From: Lysobacterales bacterium PRO7
GTDB taxonomy: Bacteria > Pseudomonadota > Gammaproteobacteria > Xanthomonadales > Rhodanobacteraceae
Length of the DNA stretch: 64,000 nt
Direction of reading: 5' to 3'
NCBI GenBank assembly: GCA_021404785.1
Contig: QWHH01000014.1
Span: forward strand, 1 to 64,000
The translations under genes were made by a program, and so were the position numbers. Shown here in pieces: positions 1 through 10,100 of the stretch. The notes beneath the pieces are model-generated. The model worked only from the letters and a program-made list of their open reading frames with translations, ran no database searches and was not told where the DNA came from. The number at the start of each line of letters is the position of its first letter. Position 1 is the first letter of the stretch.

Positions 1-293
1 ACCGAACAGCCGAACCCGAAAAACAAGCTAAGCTAGACCCCAAACGGGTGGCTCAATTTTCGATGCAAATCCCGGCTCAGGATTCGCTGCAAATCAACAG
101 GTATGCGTTGGATTGGCCTAGTGTTTCGTTGCAAAATCACTGGGCCCAAACAACGATACTTACAACGATACTTTTTGCCGAGATCGGAAGGTACACGACG
201 GATATGGGAAAAACAAGAAGATCTCACAAAACGGCGCAAAATAGCCATTTATGCCGATGCTTCCCGGAGTCTCTAGGCACTTCCAGAAGCATC
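1..293. other. Left flank without a recognisable gene
   Basis: No open reading frame here resembles a known protein, and the two short overlapping frames on opposite strands look random. By eye the stretch is close to half AT, clearly poorer in GC than the genes that follow. It contains a short tandem repeat and stops where recognisable tRNA-Asn sequence begins. The likeliest reading is the end of a mobile or acquired element that lies mostly to the left of the window. Confidence 0.5.
150..173. repeat. Two perfect tandem copies of a 12-bp unit
   Basis: The unit acaacgatactt occurs twice back to back (150-161 and 162-173). It lies in the low-GC flank beside the tRNA fragment. Integrase arm sites are often short direct repeats near an attachment core, but two copies alone do not establish such a role. 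Confidence 0.6.
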
Positions 294-349
294 AGAGCAA
301 GTGACTGTTAATCACTGGGTCGGCGGTTCGATCCCGTCTCGGGGAGCCA
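294..349 (+). tRNA. 3' fragment of tRNA-Asn (anticodon GTT), probable attachment-site scar
   Basis: The sequence carries the 3' side of the D stem (gagc, 295-298), a complete anticodon arm with loop ctgttaa and anticodon gtt at 307-309, a variable loop, a T arm with loop ttcgatc, the 3' acceptor strand tcgggga, a discriminator base and an encoded CCA at 347-349. The matching 5' acceptor strand (tccccga) and a normal D arm are missing. A weak look-alike, tcccgga, lies at 262-268 but at the wrong distance. A tRNA cut on its 5' side is what remains at the far end of an element integrated into the 3' half of a tRNA gene, so the intact copy should lie left of the window. It is unlikely to yield a working tRNA. 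Confidence 0.75.
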
Positions 350-359
350 TATGAATCAA

Positions 360-388
360 GGTCCGCAGATGTCTTGCGGGCCTTTTTT
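360..388 (+). terminator. Rho-independent terminator behind the tRNA fragment
   Basis: Arms ggtccgca (360-367) and tgcgggcc (375-382) form an 8-bp stem with one G-T pair and a 7-base loop, followed by six T. It lies ten bases past the CCA end, as expected for the original tRNA-Asn transcription unit. Confidence 0.75.
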
Positions 389-454
389 CTTTTCCGCAAT
401 TCGATATCCGCGAAGGCCTCGCCGTGACGTGATGGCGCATCGGCATGCGCTTCG

Positions 455-489
455 GAATTCTTTAACGAAATTCTGATACATTATATCGT
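455..489 (+). promoter_or_regulatory. Possible promoter/operator of the metal efflux operon
   Basis: The AT-rich patch 38-72 bases upstream of the first efflux gene holds an imperfect palindrome (gaattc and gaaattc arms, 455-473) followed by an extended -10-like tgatacatt (474-482). No metal-responsive regulator gene is nearby to pair with it. The call rests only on composition and position. Confidence 0.3.
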
Positions 490-526
490 TGCATGACCGG
501 CCACCGCCGGTGGCGGTGGATTCGGC

Positions 527-2017
527 ATGACGGTCTGCAGGGACTCGATGGTTGCGGGCGCGGTCGCGGCGGCGTTGTTGCTTGCCGGCTGCGCGGTCGG
601 TCCGGATTTCCGCAAACCCGCGGCGCCGGATGCGAAAACGTACACGTCCACTGCCTTGCCCGCACAAACGGACAGCACGCCGGTGCCTGGCGGCAACGCA
701 CAACACTTCAATAGCGGTGCCGATATTCCCGGCGACTGGTGGATGCTGTTCCAGTCGCCGGCGCTGAACGCGCTGATCGCGCGCGCGCTGAAGAACAATC
801 CGGATCTCGCCGCCGCGCGCGCGGCACTGACCGTGGCCCGCGAGAACACGCTGGCCCAGCGCGGTGCGTATTTTCCGGCGGTGAATGCGGATTTCTCCGC
901 GAACCGGCAGAAGCAACCCGGTTCGCTGGCGCCGGTGCCGAGCAACAATGCCCTCGAGTACAGCCTGTTCACGCCGCAGTTGAGCGTGTCCTACGCGGCG
1001 GACGTGTTCGGTTTGCACCGGCGTACCGTCGAATCGCTGCAAGCGCAGGCGCAGGCCGCGCGGTTCCAGTTGATCGCGGCGCAGATCGCGTTGACCGCAA
1101 ACGTGGTCACTGCCGCCGTCGGCGAGGCCAGCTTGCGCGAGCAAGTGCAGGCGACCGAACAACTTGTCGCCATCGAAACGCAAGCTGTCGAAATTCTGCG
1201 CTACCAGTTCGACAAGGGTTATGCGAGCCGGCTCGATCTCGCGGCCCAGGAGTCGCAGCTCGCGCAAACCCAGGCCGGTTTGCCGCCGTTGCGCAAACAA
1301 CTGGAGCAACAAAAGCATTTGATCGCGGTGCTCGCCGGCGAGTTTCCGGCGCAGTCGTCCACCGCCGGTTTTGATCTGGCGAGTTTGACCTTGCCGCGGG
1401 ATTTGCCGTTGAGCCTGCCATCGCAACTGGTCGAGCAGCGTCCCGACGTGCGTCAGGCACAGGCGAACTGGCACGCGGCCAGCGCGCAAGTCGGCGTCGC
1501 CATCGCCAATCGCCTGCCGCAGATCACGCTGAGCGCGAACGCGGGCAGCACGGCCTTGGCCATCGGCGACGTGTTCAAGACCGGCACCGGATTCTGGAGC
1601 GTGGGTCTGGATCTCGCTGCGCCGATTTTCCAGGGCGGCACGTTGTTGCACGCCGAGCGCGCGGCGAAGGCACAACTGGTGCAGGCCGCGGCGCAGTACC
1701 GCAGCACGGTGTTGACGGCGTTCCAGAATGTGGCGGACACGCTGACTGCGCTGGATGAAGATGCCAAGGCCTTGCGGGCAGCTGCCGCCGCCGCTGAAGC
1801 GGCCAAGACGACGCTCGGTCTGGCGCAGCGGCAGACGCATTCCGGCTACGCGAACGAGCTGTCGCTGCTCAATGCGCAACAAGCGTGGCAGCAGGCGCGT
1901 ATCGCGCTCATCCAGGCGCAGGCCAATCGCTACACCGACACTGCGGCGCTTTATCTCGCGCTCGGCGGCGGCTGGTGGCATTCCTCGAAAGATTCCGGAA
2001 GCGAACATGAAAATTGA
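527..2017 (+). CDS. Outer-membrane channel of RND efflux system (NodT/OprM type)
   Basis: This is the outer-membrane exit duct (TolC-like trimer) of a tripartite pump. The 496-residue length is normal for the family. The N-terminus has a lipoprotein signal with lipobox LAGC at about residues 19-22, so the mature protein should be lipid-anchored. The repeated family block is visible around residue 300 (VEQRPDVRQAQANWHAASAQ). A start at 548 would also leave a usable signal. The gene overlaps the adaptor gene by 11 bases, and outer-membrane factor, adaptor and permease follow in that order, as in czcCBA. It therefore probably works only with the next two products. Confidence 0.9.
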   Translation: MTVCRDSMVAGAVAAALLLAGCAVGPDFRKPAAPDAKTYTSTALPAQTDSTPVPGGNAQHFNSGADIPGDWWMLFQSPALNALIARALKNNPDLAAARAALTVARENTLAQRGAYFPAVNADFSANRQKQPGSLAPVPSNNALEYSLFTPQLSVSYAADVFGLHRRTVESLQAQAQAARFQLIAAQIALTANVVTAAVGEASLREQVQATEQLVAIETQAVEILRYQFDKGYASRLDLAAQESQLAQTQAGLPPLRKQLEQQKHLIAVLAGEFPAQSSTAGFDLASLTLPRDLPLSLPSQLVEQRPDVRQAQANWHAASAQVGVAIANRLPQITLSANAGSTALAIGDVFKTGTGFWSVGLDLAAPIFQGGTLLHAERAAKAQLVQAAAQYRSTVLTAFQNVADTLTALDEDAKALRAAAAAAEAAKTTLGLAQRQTHSGYANELSLLNAQQAWQQARIALIQAQANRYTDTAALYLALGGGWWHSSKDSGSEHEN

Positions 2018-3140
2018 TTGGTGCATCGGTGCATCTGCGGTTCTCGTGCTGGCGTGCATGGCCGGCTGCGCATCGAAGGCGAGCGACGCGCCGCCCGCGG
2101 CGACGAAAGCCAGCGACGTGAAACTGAGCGCGCAGCAATTGCAGCACGTCACGCTGTACACGGTTGCCGACGAACACTTCCACGAGTCGATCCGCACCAA
2201 TGGCACGGTGGATTTCGACAACGAGCGCGCCACCGGCGTGCTCGCGCCGATGTCCGGGCCGGTGACGAAGTTGCTGGTGGCGCCGGGTGATCGCGTGCAG
2301 AAGGGACAGGCGCTGGCCCTGGTGCATTCGCCCGATTACGCCGCCGCGGTCGACGCCTATCGCAAGGCGCAAGCCGCGGCGAGCAACGCGCGCCGCAACG
2401 CCGATGTGGACAAGGACCTGCTCGCGCACAAGGGCGTGTCGGAACGCGAGGCCGCACAGGCGCAGTCCGACGCGATCGGCGCCGAGGCCGACGCGAGCGC
2501 GGCACTGCAGGCATTGGTCGCGCTCAACATCGATCCGAAAATTCTGGATGCGGTACGAGAAGGCAGGCCCGCGCCGCAGATCGATGGTGTGATCCGCGCG
2601 CCGCTGGCCGGCACCGTGGTTGAACGTCTGATCGCGCCCGGCCAACTTCTTCAAGCCGGAACCACGCCATGTTTCACCATCGCCGACCTCTCGCGTGTGT
2701 GGGTGATGGCGCAGTTGTTTGGCGATGACGCGAATCGAGTGAGCGCGGGCGATACCGCGCAAGTCGATGCTGGCGCCACGACCTTGAACGGCACGGTGAC
2801 GAATGTCGCCGCCGAAGTCGATCCGGCCACGCGTGCGGTGACGGCGCGCGTGACTATCGACAATCCACACGGCGTGTTGAAGAAGCAAATGTACGTGCCG
2901 GTGACGATCGTCTCGCACAAGGACCGCAGTGGCTTGCTGATTCCCGCCGCGGCGATTCTGCGCGACGATGAAAATCTGCCGTTCGTGTATGTCGAGCAAG
3001 CCGATGGCGGCTTCGCGCGTCGGCCGGTCACGCTCGGATACAGCGACGGCGAGCACGACCTCGTCAACGACGGCCTGCACGCCGGCGACAAGATCGTCGC
3101 GCAAGGCGCCATCTTCCTGCGCTTCATCGAAACGCAATGA
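2007..3140 (+). CDS. RND efflux periplasmic adaptor (CzcB/CusB-like, HlyD family)
   Basis: This periplasmic membrane-fusion protein joins the inner-membrane permease to the outer-membrane channel. I chose the ATG at 2007, inside the end of the previous gene, because it gives a lipoprotein signal (lipobox MAGC near residue 20); the longer frame upstream only shadows the channel gene. At 378 residues it has the usual order of barrel-lipoyl-helical hairpin domains. The lipoyl half-motif APMSGPVTKLLVAPGDRVQKG is visible around residues 80-100 and the second half, APLAGTVVERLIAPGQ, near residue 200. It lacks the methionine-rich N-terminal stretch typical of copper-specific CusB. It overlaps the permease gene by 4 bases (ATGA), indicating translational coupling. 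Confidence 0.9.
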   Translation: MKIDWCIGASAVLVLACMAGCASKASDAPPAATKASDVKLSAQQLQHVTLYTVADEHFHESIRTNGTVDFDNERATGVLAPMSGPVTKLLVAPGDRVQKGQALALVHSPDYAAAVDAYRKAQAAASNARRNADVDKDLLAHKGVSEREAAQAQSDAIGAEADASAALQALVALNIDPKILDAVREGRPAPQIDGVIRAPLAGTVVERLIAPGQLLQAGTTPCFTIADLSRVWVMAQLFGDDANRVSAGDTAQVDAGATTLNGTVTNVAAEVDPATRAVTARVTIDNPHGVLKKQMYVPVTIVSHKDRSGLLIPAAAILRDDENLPFVYVEQADGGFARRPVTLGYSDGEHDLVNDGLHAGDKIVAQGAIFLRFIETQ

Positions 3141-6100
3141 GCGACGACAACTTGCCCAGCGGCGCACAACTGCGCACGCCTTCGCTGATCAATCGCATCG
3201 TCGCGACCGCGCTGGAGCAGCGCTTCCTGATCGTGCTGCTCGCGTTGATCCTGGCCGGCGCGGGCTGGTGGTCGCTCGAACGCCTGCCGATGGATGCGTA
3301 TCCGGACTTGTCGCCACCGATGGTCGAGGTCATCACGCAATGGCCGGGACATTCGGCTGAGGAAGTCGAGCGCCTGATTTCGGTGCCAGTCGAGCTCGCC
3401 ATGAACGGCCTGCCGAAACTGGCCACGAAACGTTCGATCTCGCTGTATGGTTTGTCCGATGTCACGCTCACGTTCGACGACGGCACCAACAACGATTTCG
3501 CACGCCAGCATGTGCTCAACCGCTTCGGCGATATCACCCTGCCGAGCGGGGTGACACCGTCGATTTCGCCGCAGTCGTCGCCATCGGGTTTGATCTATCG
3601 CTACGTGCTGCAAAGTTCCGACCGCTCGCCCATGGAGTTGAAAACCATCGACGACTGGATCGTCGCGCCGCAGTATCGATCCGTACCGGGCGTCGCCGAC
3701 GATTCCGGTTTCGGCGGCGGCACCATGCAATATCAGGTGCTGATCGATCCGGTGAAAATCGCCGCGACCGGGTTGTCGATCGCGCAGGTGCAGGCGGCGC
3801 TCGCCGCGAACAACTCCAATGCCGGCGGCGGTTTTTATTCGCAGGGCGGACAGTTCTACTACGTGCGCGGACTCGGCCGCATCGAAACACTGGACGACAT
3901 CGGCAACACCGTGCTGGCCGTGCACAACGGCACGCCGGTGCTGGTGAAAAATGTCGGCCGTGTGCAGATCGGCATTGCGCCGCGCCTCGGCGAATTTGGC
4001 TACATGGATCACAACGACGCCGTCGAAGGCGTGATCCTGATGCGAACCGGCGAGAAAACCCAGAACGTGCTGCAACGGATCGAGGCGAAGACGCAGGAAA
4101 TTAATTCCGCGATCCTGCCGCCGGATGTAAAGGTTCATCCGTTTTACGACCTGAGCAACCTGATCCACGAAACCACGCAAGTGGTGCAGCGCAATTTGCT
4201 GCACGGCATGTTGCTGGTTGTCATCGTGCTGATTTTCTTCCTCTACGATTTGCGCGCAGGGTTGATCGTCGCGGTAACGATTCCGCTGTCGCTGCTGTTC
4301 GCGTTCTGTTGCCTCGACTTGCAGGGCGCGTCGGCGAACCTGTTGTCCATCGGCGCGGTCGATTTCGGCATCCTCGTCGACGGCGCGATCTTCATGGTGG
4401 AAAACATCTTCCGCCAGCTGGCGTTGCGCGAAGGCAAGCCGCTCGATGCAAAAGGTCTGGTCGAAGTGATCAAGGACGCCGCGGCGGAAGTGGATCGCCC
4501 GCTGGTGTACGCCGTCGCCGTGATCGTCGCGAGCTTCCTGCCGATTTACGTGCTCACCGGGCCTTCCGGCACGCTGTTCAAGCCGATGGCCGACACCATG
4601 ATCTTCGCCCTGATCGGTTCGCTCATCGTCACTCTGACGCTGTTGCCGGTGTTATGCGCGTGGTTCATGCGGAACGGCGTGCGCGAGCGCCGCAACCGCG
4701 TGTTTGAGGCCATCAAGTCGGCCTATGCACGCGGACTGGACTTCTGCCTCGCGCGTGCGCGCGCCACGACGCTGGCTTGCGGCGCGATCCTGGCGCTGTC
4801 GCTGCTGCTGGTGCCATCGATCGGCGCCGAGTTCATGCCCAAGCTCGACGAAGGCGCGCTATGGGTGCGCGCGACGATGCCGTATACGATTTCCTACGAC
4901 GAGGCAGCGAAGATCTCGCCGCAGATACGCGCGATCCTGCGCTCGTTCCCGGTCGTGACCACGGTGACCTCGGAACTCGGGCGCCCCGACGATGGCACCG
5001 ACTCGACCGGATTTTTCAACGACGAATTCTTTGTCGGCCTGAAACCGTATGCGCAGTGGAACGGAAAATACCGCGACAAGGCCGACCTGATCGCAGCCAT
5101 CGACAAGCAGTTGCAAGCGTTTCCCGGCATCCAGTTCAATTACACGCAACCGGCCGAAGATGCCGTGGACGAAGCCGAGACGGGCCTCAAGAGCGCGCTC
5201 GCGGTGAAGATCTTCGGCCCCGACCTGCACACCCTGCAGGACAAGGGCAAGGCGATCAAGCAGGTCATGGAACATGTGCGCGGCATCAGCGACGTGACCC
5301 TGGTGCATGAGCTCGGCCAGCCGAGCCTTGCGATCAAGCTCGATCGCGCCAAGCTCGCGCGCTACGGCCTCAACGTCGACGACGTCAACGCGCTGATCGA
5401 AACCGCGATCGGCGGCAATGTGGCCACGCAAGTCGTGCAGGGCGAAAAAGAGTTCGACCTGGTGGTGCGCCTGGATCGCCAGTACCGCGACAATCCGCAG
5501 GAAATCGGCAATATCCCGATGGCCACGCCGGATGGCGCGCAGATTCCGCTCAAGGAACTGGCCGACATCGGCATCGCCAACGGCGCCTCGTTCATCTATC
5601 GCGAAAACAACTCGCGCTACATCGGCGTGCAGTTTTCGGTGGCGGGCCGAGATCTCGCCGGCGCGGTGGAAGACGCGATGGCGCAGGTGGCGAAACAGGT
5701 GAAGATGCCGCCGGGTTACCGGCTCGACTGGGGCGGCGAATACAAGCAATACACCGCCTCGCGCGCGCAGATGAACGTGATCCTGCCGGTAACGCTGTTC
5801 GTGATCTTCCTGCTGCTGTTCGTGCTCTACGGCAACATCAAGTTTCCGTTCATCACCGTGCTCGGCGTGCTGCTCTCGGCGCCGGCCGGCGGCATCCTCG
5901 CGCAGTGGCTCACCGATACGCCGTTCTCGGTATCGTCCGGCATCGGCTACATCGTGCTGTTCGGCGTGTCGGTGCTCACCGCGGTGGTCTACATTTCCTA
6001 TGTCAACGAACTGCGCCGCAGCGGCATGGCAATGAATGAAGCGATTCGCGAAGGTGCGATCCTGCGCCTGCGCCCGATCATGATGACCGCGCTGGTCGCG

Positions 6101-6271
6101 GCGCTCGGCCTTCTGCCCGCCGCGCTCGCCAGCGGCGTCGGCACCGATTCGCAAAGACCCTTTGCGCTGGTCATCGTCGCCGGCATGCTCACACGCTTGG
6201 GCTTGAGCGTGTTCCTGATGCCGGCGCTATATGCGCTGGTGGCGAGGGACGGGGACAGGCTGGAGGTCTAG
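3137..6271 (+). CDS. Heavy-metal RND permease (HME family, CzcA-like)
   Basis: This is the inner-membrane proton/metal-cation antiporter of the pump, 1044 residues, the normal family size, with two halves each carrying six membrane helices and large periplasmic loops. The transmembrane-4 proton-relay motif DFGILVDGAIFMVEN sits at residues 409-423, giving D409, D415 and E422. These match D402, D408 and E415 of CzcA and fit the divalent-cation (Co/Zn/Cd) HME pattern better than the Cu/Ag CusA pattern. Which metal it exports cannot be fixed from sequence alone. A bufferin operon for copper lies 5 kb downstream, but nothing shows that the two are co-regulated. Confidence 0.9.
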   Translation: MSDDNLPSGAQLRTPSLINRIVATALEQRFLIVLLALILAGAGWWSLERLPMDAYPDLSPPMVEVITQWPGHSAEEVERLISVPVELAMNGLPKLATKRSISLYGLSDVTLTFDDGTNNDFARQHVLNRFGDITLPSGVTPSISPQSSPSGLIYRYVLQSSDRSPMELKTIDDWIVAPQYRSVPGVADDSGFGGGTMQYQVLIDPVKIAATGLSIAQVQAALAANNSNAGGGFYSQGGQFYYVRGLGRIETLDDIGNTVLAVHNGTPVLVKNVGRVQIGIAPRLGEFGYMDHNDAVEGVILMRTGEKTQNVLQRIEAKTQEINSAILPPDVKVHPFYDLSNLIHETTQVVQRNLLHGMLLVVIVLIFFLYDLRAGLIVAVTIPLSLLFAFCCLDLQGASANLLSIGAVDFGILVDGAIFMVENIFRQLALREGKPLDAKGLVEVIKDAAAEVDRPLVYAVAVIVASFLPIYVLTGPSGTLFKPMADTMIFALIGSLIVTLTLLPVLCAWFMRNGVRERRNRVFEAIKSAYARGLDFCLARARATTLACGAILALSLLLVPSIGAEFMPKLDEGALWVRATMPYTISYDEAAKISPQIRAILRSFPVVTTVTSELGRPDDGTDSTGFFNDEFFVGLKPYAQWNGKYRDKADLIAAIDKQLQAFPGIQFNYTQPAEDAVDEAETGLKSALAVKIFGPDLHTLQDKGKAIKQVMEHVRGISDVTLVHELGQPSLAIKLDRAKLARYGLNVDDVNALIETAIGGNVATQVVQGEKEFDLVVRLDRQYRDNPQEIGNIPMATPDGAQIPLKELADIGIANGASFIYRENNSRYIGVQFSVAGRDLAGAVEDAMAQVAKQVKMPPGYRLDWGGEYKQYTASRAQMNVILPVTLFVIFLLLFVLYGNIKFPFITVLGVLLSAPAGGILAQWLTDTPFSVSSGIGYIVLFGVSVLTAVVYISYVNELRRSGMAMNEAIREGAILRLRPIMMTALVAALGLLPAALASGVGTDSQRPFALVIVAGMLTRLGLSVFLMPALYALVARDGDRLEV

Positions 6272-6364
6272 CTTCACCCAGTCCGTGACTTTAGTCCTAT
6301 AACAACTTCCGCCCGCGGGAGTAAGCTCGCCGGACTTTCACCATAAAGCGTCGGGGAGATTTCC

Positions 6365-7120
6365 ATGCTCAAGTCTTGGGTGACGATGTTGGGCGCGGCA
6401 GGTTTGTTCGCCGCGGTTTCGGCGCAGGCCATCACGGTAGACGAGTTGATCGCCAAGAACGCCGCCGCGCGCGGCGGACTCGCCAAGATCGAGGCGATCA
6501 AGACGCTGAAGGCGGAAGGCAAAATGCGCTTCATCGGCGGCTTCGGCTCGATCGACCTGAGTTTCGTGCAGTACAAACAGGCGCCGGATTCGGTGCGCAC
6601 CGAGGCGACCGTGCAGGGCCTGACCCAGGTGCAGTCCTGGGATGGCAAGGAGGCCTGGCAGATTTCGCCGTTCCAGGGCCGGCGCGATCCGGAACGCATG
6701 TCCGCCGATGACGCCAAGTCGATGGCTGACGACGCGCCCATCGCCGGTTCGCTGATCGGCTACAAGGAGCGCGGCGACCAGATCGAATACCTCGGCACCG
6801 AGGACGTCGACGGCACCAATGCTTACAAACTCAAGGTTACGTTCAAGAACGGCGACATCGAGTACGTTTATCTTGATCCTGATCACTATGTCGAGATCCG
6901 CACGGTCGGCCAGCGCAAGGTGCGCGGCACGCTGACCGAGGACATCACCGATTACGGCGATTACGAACTCGTGGACGGGGTGTACTTCCCGTTTTCCATC
7001 AATACCAGGACGCGTGGCGACGGCGGCGAGACCGTGTTGACGGTGGACAAGGCGCAGGCCAACGCGCCGCTGGATGCCACGCTGTTCGCCTTCCCATCCA
7101 CGCCGAAGTCCGGCCAATAA
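6365..7120 (+). CDS. Exported LolA/LolB-like protein of unknown function
   Basis: A 251-residue protein with a cleavable signal peptide (AQA site near residue 20). The rest has alternating beta-strand character, with repeats of the type 'track from an earlier quantity to a fitted value' seen in proteins annotated as outer-membrane lipoprotein-sorting-like. The GKMRFIGGFGSIDLSF stretch and the final block DATLFAFPSTPKSGQ are typical of that group. The LolA/B fold forms an open beta-barrel that binds lipid or lipoprotein, but this family has no settled role. It lies 15 bases before the Asp-box protein gene and probably shares its transcript. Confidence 0.6.
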   Translation: MLKSWVTMLGAAGLFAAVSAQAITVDELIAKNAAARGGLAKIEAIKTLKAEGKMRFIGGFGSIDLSFVQYKQAPDSVRTEATVQGLTQVQSWDGKEAWQISPFQGRRDPERMSADDAKSMADDAPIAGSLIGYKERGDQIEYLGTEDVDGTNAYKLKVTFKNGDIEYVYLDPDHYVEIRTVGQRKVRGTLTEDITDYGDYELVDGVYFPFSINTRTRGDGGETVLTVDKAQANAPLDATLFAFPSTPKSGQ

Positions 7121-7135
7121 GCGAGGAGACCGACC

Positions 7136-10100
7136 ATGAAAAACATCCATCGTCATCTCGCCGCGGCCATTGCTACGGCATGTCTTTGCGCCGCCAGCGC
7201 GAACGCGGCGGACAAGACCGACTGGTCACGTTTCGATTCCGGCGCGATTTCCGGATTGAACATGCGCAACATCGGCTCGGCGACGATGAGCGGCCGCATT
7301 GCCGCGCTCGACGCCGTCGACGAAAAGGACGGCAAGACCACGCTGTATGTCGGCGCCGCTTCCGGTGGCGTGTGGAAGTCGACCGACGGCGGCACCACGT
7401 TCAAGCCGGTGTTTGATCGCGAGCCGGTGCAGTCGATCGGCGCGATAACGGTCGATCCGACCAATCACGACACGATCTGGGTTGGCACTGGCGAGGCGTG
7501 GACGCGCAACTCGGTTTCCGTCGGCGACGGCATCTACAAATCGACCGATGGTGGCGACACGTGGAAGAACGTGGGTCTGCCCGATTCCGAGCGCATCGCA
7601 AAAATCATCGTTGACCCGAAGAATGGCAACACCGTTTACGCCTGCGTGCCGGGCAAACTGTGGAGCGATTCGGCCGACCGCGGTCTGTACAAGACCACGG
7701 ACGGTGGTGCGCACTGGAACCTGATCCTCAAGGGCGGCAATCTTTCCACCGGCTGCGCCTCGATCAGCATGGACGCGAACAATCCCGGCGTCCTCTTCGC
7801 CGGCATGTGGGACTTCCGGCGCAAGGGCTGGACATTCCGCTCCGGCGGTGAATCGCCGACGGCGAAGTCCGGCAGCGGCCTGTTCACATCGAGCGACGGC
7901 GGCAAGTCGTGGACGGAAATCAGTTCCACGGCAAACAAGGGCTTTCCGGAAAAACCCTTCGGCCGCATCGCGGTCACCGTGGCGCCTTCGGATTCGAAGA
8001 TCGTTTACGCGTTCGTCGAATCCACCGACTCGGCATTGTTCCGTTCCGATGACGGCGGCAAGACCTGGGACAAACGCGACAAGAGCCAGCTCATGGTCTG
8101 GCGTCCGTTCTATTTCGCCAGCCTGATCGTCGATCCGAAGAATCCGGAGCGCCTGTTCAAGCCCGACCTGAACCTCATCCAGAGCCTGGACGGCGGCAAG
8201 AGCTTCGCCAATGTCGGCGGCGGCACGCATGGCGACTCGCACGTCGTCTGGATCGATCCGCGCGATACGCAACACGTCTATGTCGGCGACGATGGCGGCC
8301 TGTGGCAGTCGTTCGACGGCGGCAACAAGTGGTGGAAGCAGAACAACCTGCCGGTGTCGCAGTTCTATCACGTCAGCGTGGACGGCGACGATCCCTATCA
8401 TGTCTACGGCGGCCTGCAGGACAACGCCTGCTGGGTCGGCGACAGCGCTTATCCGGGCGGTATCGGCAATGCACAGTGGGAAAACATGTGCGGCGGTGAC
8501 GGCTTCTTCATGTTTGCCGATCCGGCCGATCAGGACTACATCTACGCCGAAACCCAGGGCGGCGCGATCATTCGCGTCAACCGCCACACGCACCAGATGC
8601 GCGACATCCAACCGCGCGCCGGCTACAACGAAAAGCTGCGCTGGAACTGGAACACGCCGCTGGAACTGTCCCCGCACGAGAAAGGCACGCTGTACATGGG
8701 CGCGCAGTTCCTGTTCCGCACGCGCGATCATGGCCAGAGCTGGGATCGCATCTCGCCTGATCTGACCACGAACGATCCGCAGAAGCAGAAACAGGAAGAA
8801 TCCGGCGGCGTAACCGTGGACAACTCGGCGGCCGAAACCAACACCACGATCTACTCGATCAGCGAATCGCCGAAGCAGGCCGGCCTGATCTGGGTCGGCA
8901 CCGACGACGGCAACCTGCAGCTTACGCGCGATGACGGCAAGAGCTGGACGAATGTCGTCGGCAACATCCGCGACTTGCCCAAGGGCGAATGGGTCTCATG
9001 GGTCCAAGCTGGCCAATTCGACGCCGGCACCGCGTTCGCGTCGTTCGATCGCCACACCTACGGCGACATGGCGCCGTACATTTACGAGACCCGTGACTAC
9101 GGCAAATCGTGGACGGCCCTGGTCACGCCAAAGGATACGAAGGGCTTGCACGGTTATGTGCACGTGATCAAGCAGGACATCGTCAATCCGCAACTGCTGT
9201 TCGCCGGCACCGAATTCGGCCTGTGGGTTTCCATCGACGGCGGTGGCCACTGGGCGCAGTTCAAGGGCGGCGATTTCCCCGCCGTCGCAGTGCGTGATCT
9301 GGCGATCCAGCCGCGCGACGATTCGCTGGTGCTGGCCACGCACGGTCGTGGCATCTGGATCGTCGATGACATCACGCCGTTGCGTAACCTCAACGCGCAG
9401 GTGTTGAACGAGGAAGCCGGTTTCCTGCCGGTGCAGGCGGCGCAGCAGCGCATCAGCGCGTACGGTGGCTGGTCCGAGGGCGACGCCAGCTTCACCGGGC
9501 CGAACCCGAAAGACGGCGCCCGCATCGCCTACTACCAGAAATCGCGGCATCTGTTCGGCAAGCTCAAGATCGATGTCCTTGACGCGAAAGGCGAAGTGAT
9601 CGATTCGATTCCTGCGAACGTGCGCCGCGGCATCAACCTCGTGTACTGGTCGATGCGGGTCAAACCACCGCGCGTGCCGCCCGCCGCGCAGGTCGCGTTC
9701 AATTCCACGCAAGGTGCGCGCGTGCCACCGGGCACCTACACGGTGCGCATGACCAAGGGCGATGCGACTTTCGACACCAAGGTGCAGGTCAACCTCGATC
9801 GCCGCGCCAACTACACCGTGGCCGACCGCCAGGCGCAATACGATGCGGCGCAACGCGTGAGCGCGTTGTTCGGACGCATGACCGATCTCGTCTACCAGCT
9901 CAGCGCGGTGCGCATGCAGGCGGATGCGGATTCGGCCAAGCTCGGCGAAAAGGACGCGTTGCGCTCGCAGCTCGCGCAACTCGGCGACAAGGCGGACGAG
10001 ATCCGCAAGAAGATCGTCGCGACCAAGCAGGGCGGTGCGATCACCGGCGAGGAACGTCTGCGCGAACACACCGACACGCTGTACGGTGCGATCATGTCCT

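Noticed and set aside
48-311. 87-codon frame over the left flank
   Set aside because: Runs into the tRNA fragment, overlaps another frame on the other strand, and shows no recognisable domain or ribosome site.
262-349. Complete tRNA including tcccgga as 5' acceptor
   Set aside because: It pairs in 6 of 7 positions but the D arm is absent and the total of 88 bases is too long for tRNA-Asn.
356-2233. Long minus-strand frame of 625 codons
   Set aside because: It lies opposite the efflux channel gene, is rich in Arg/Gln and has no family motif; it is an antisense shadow of GC-rich coding sequence.
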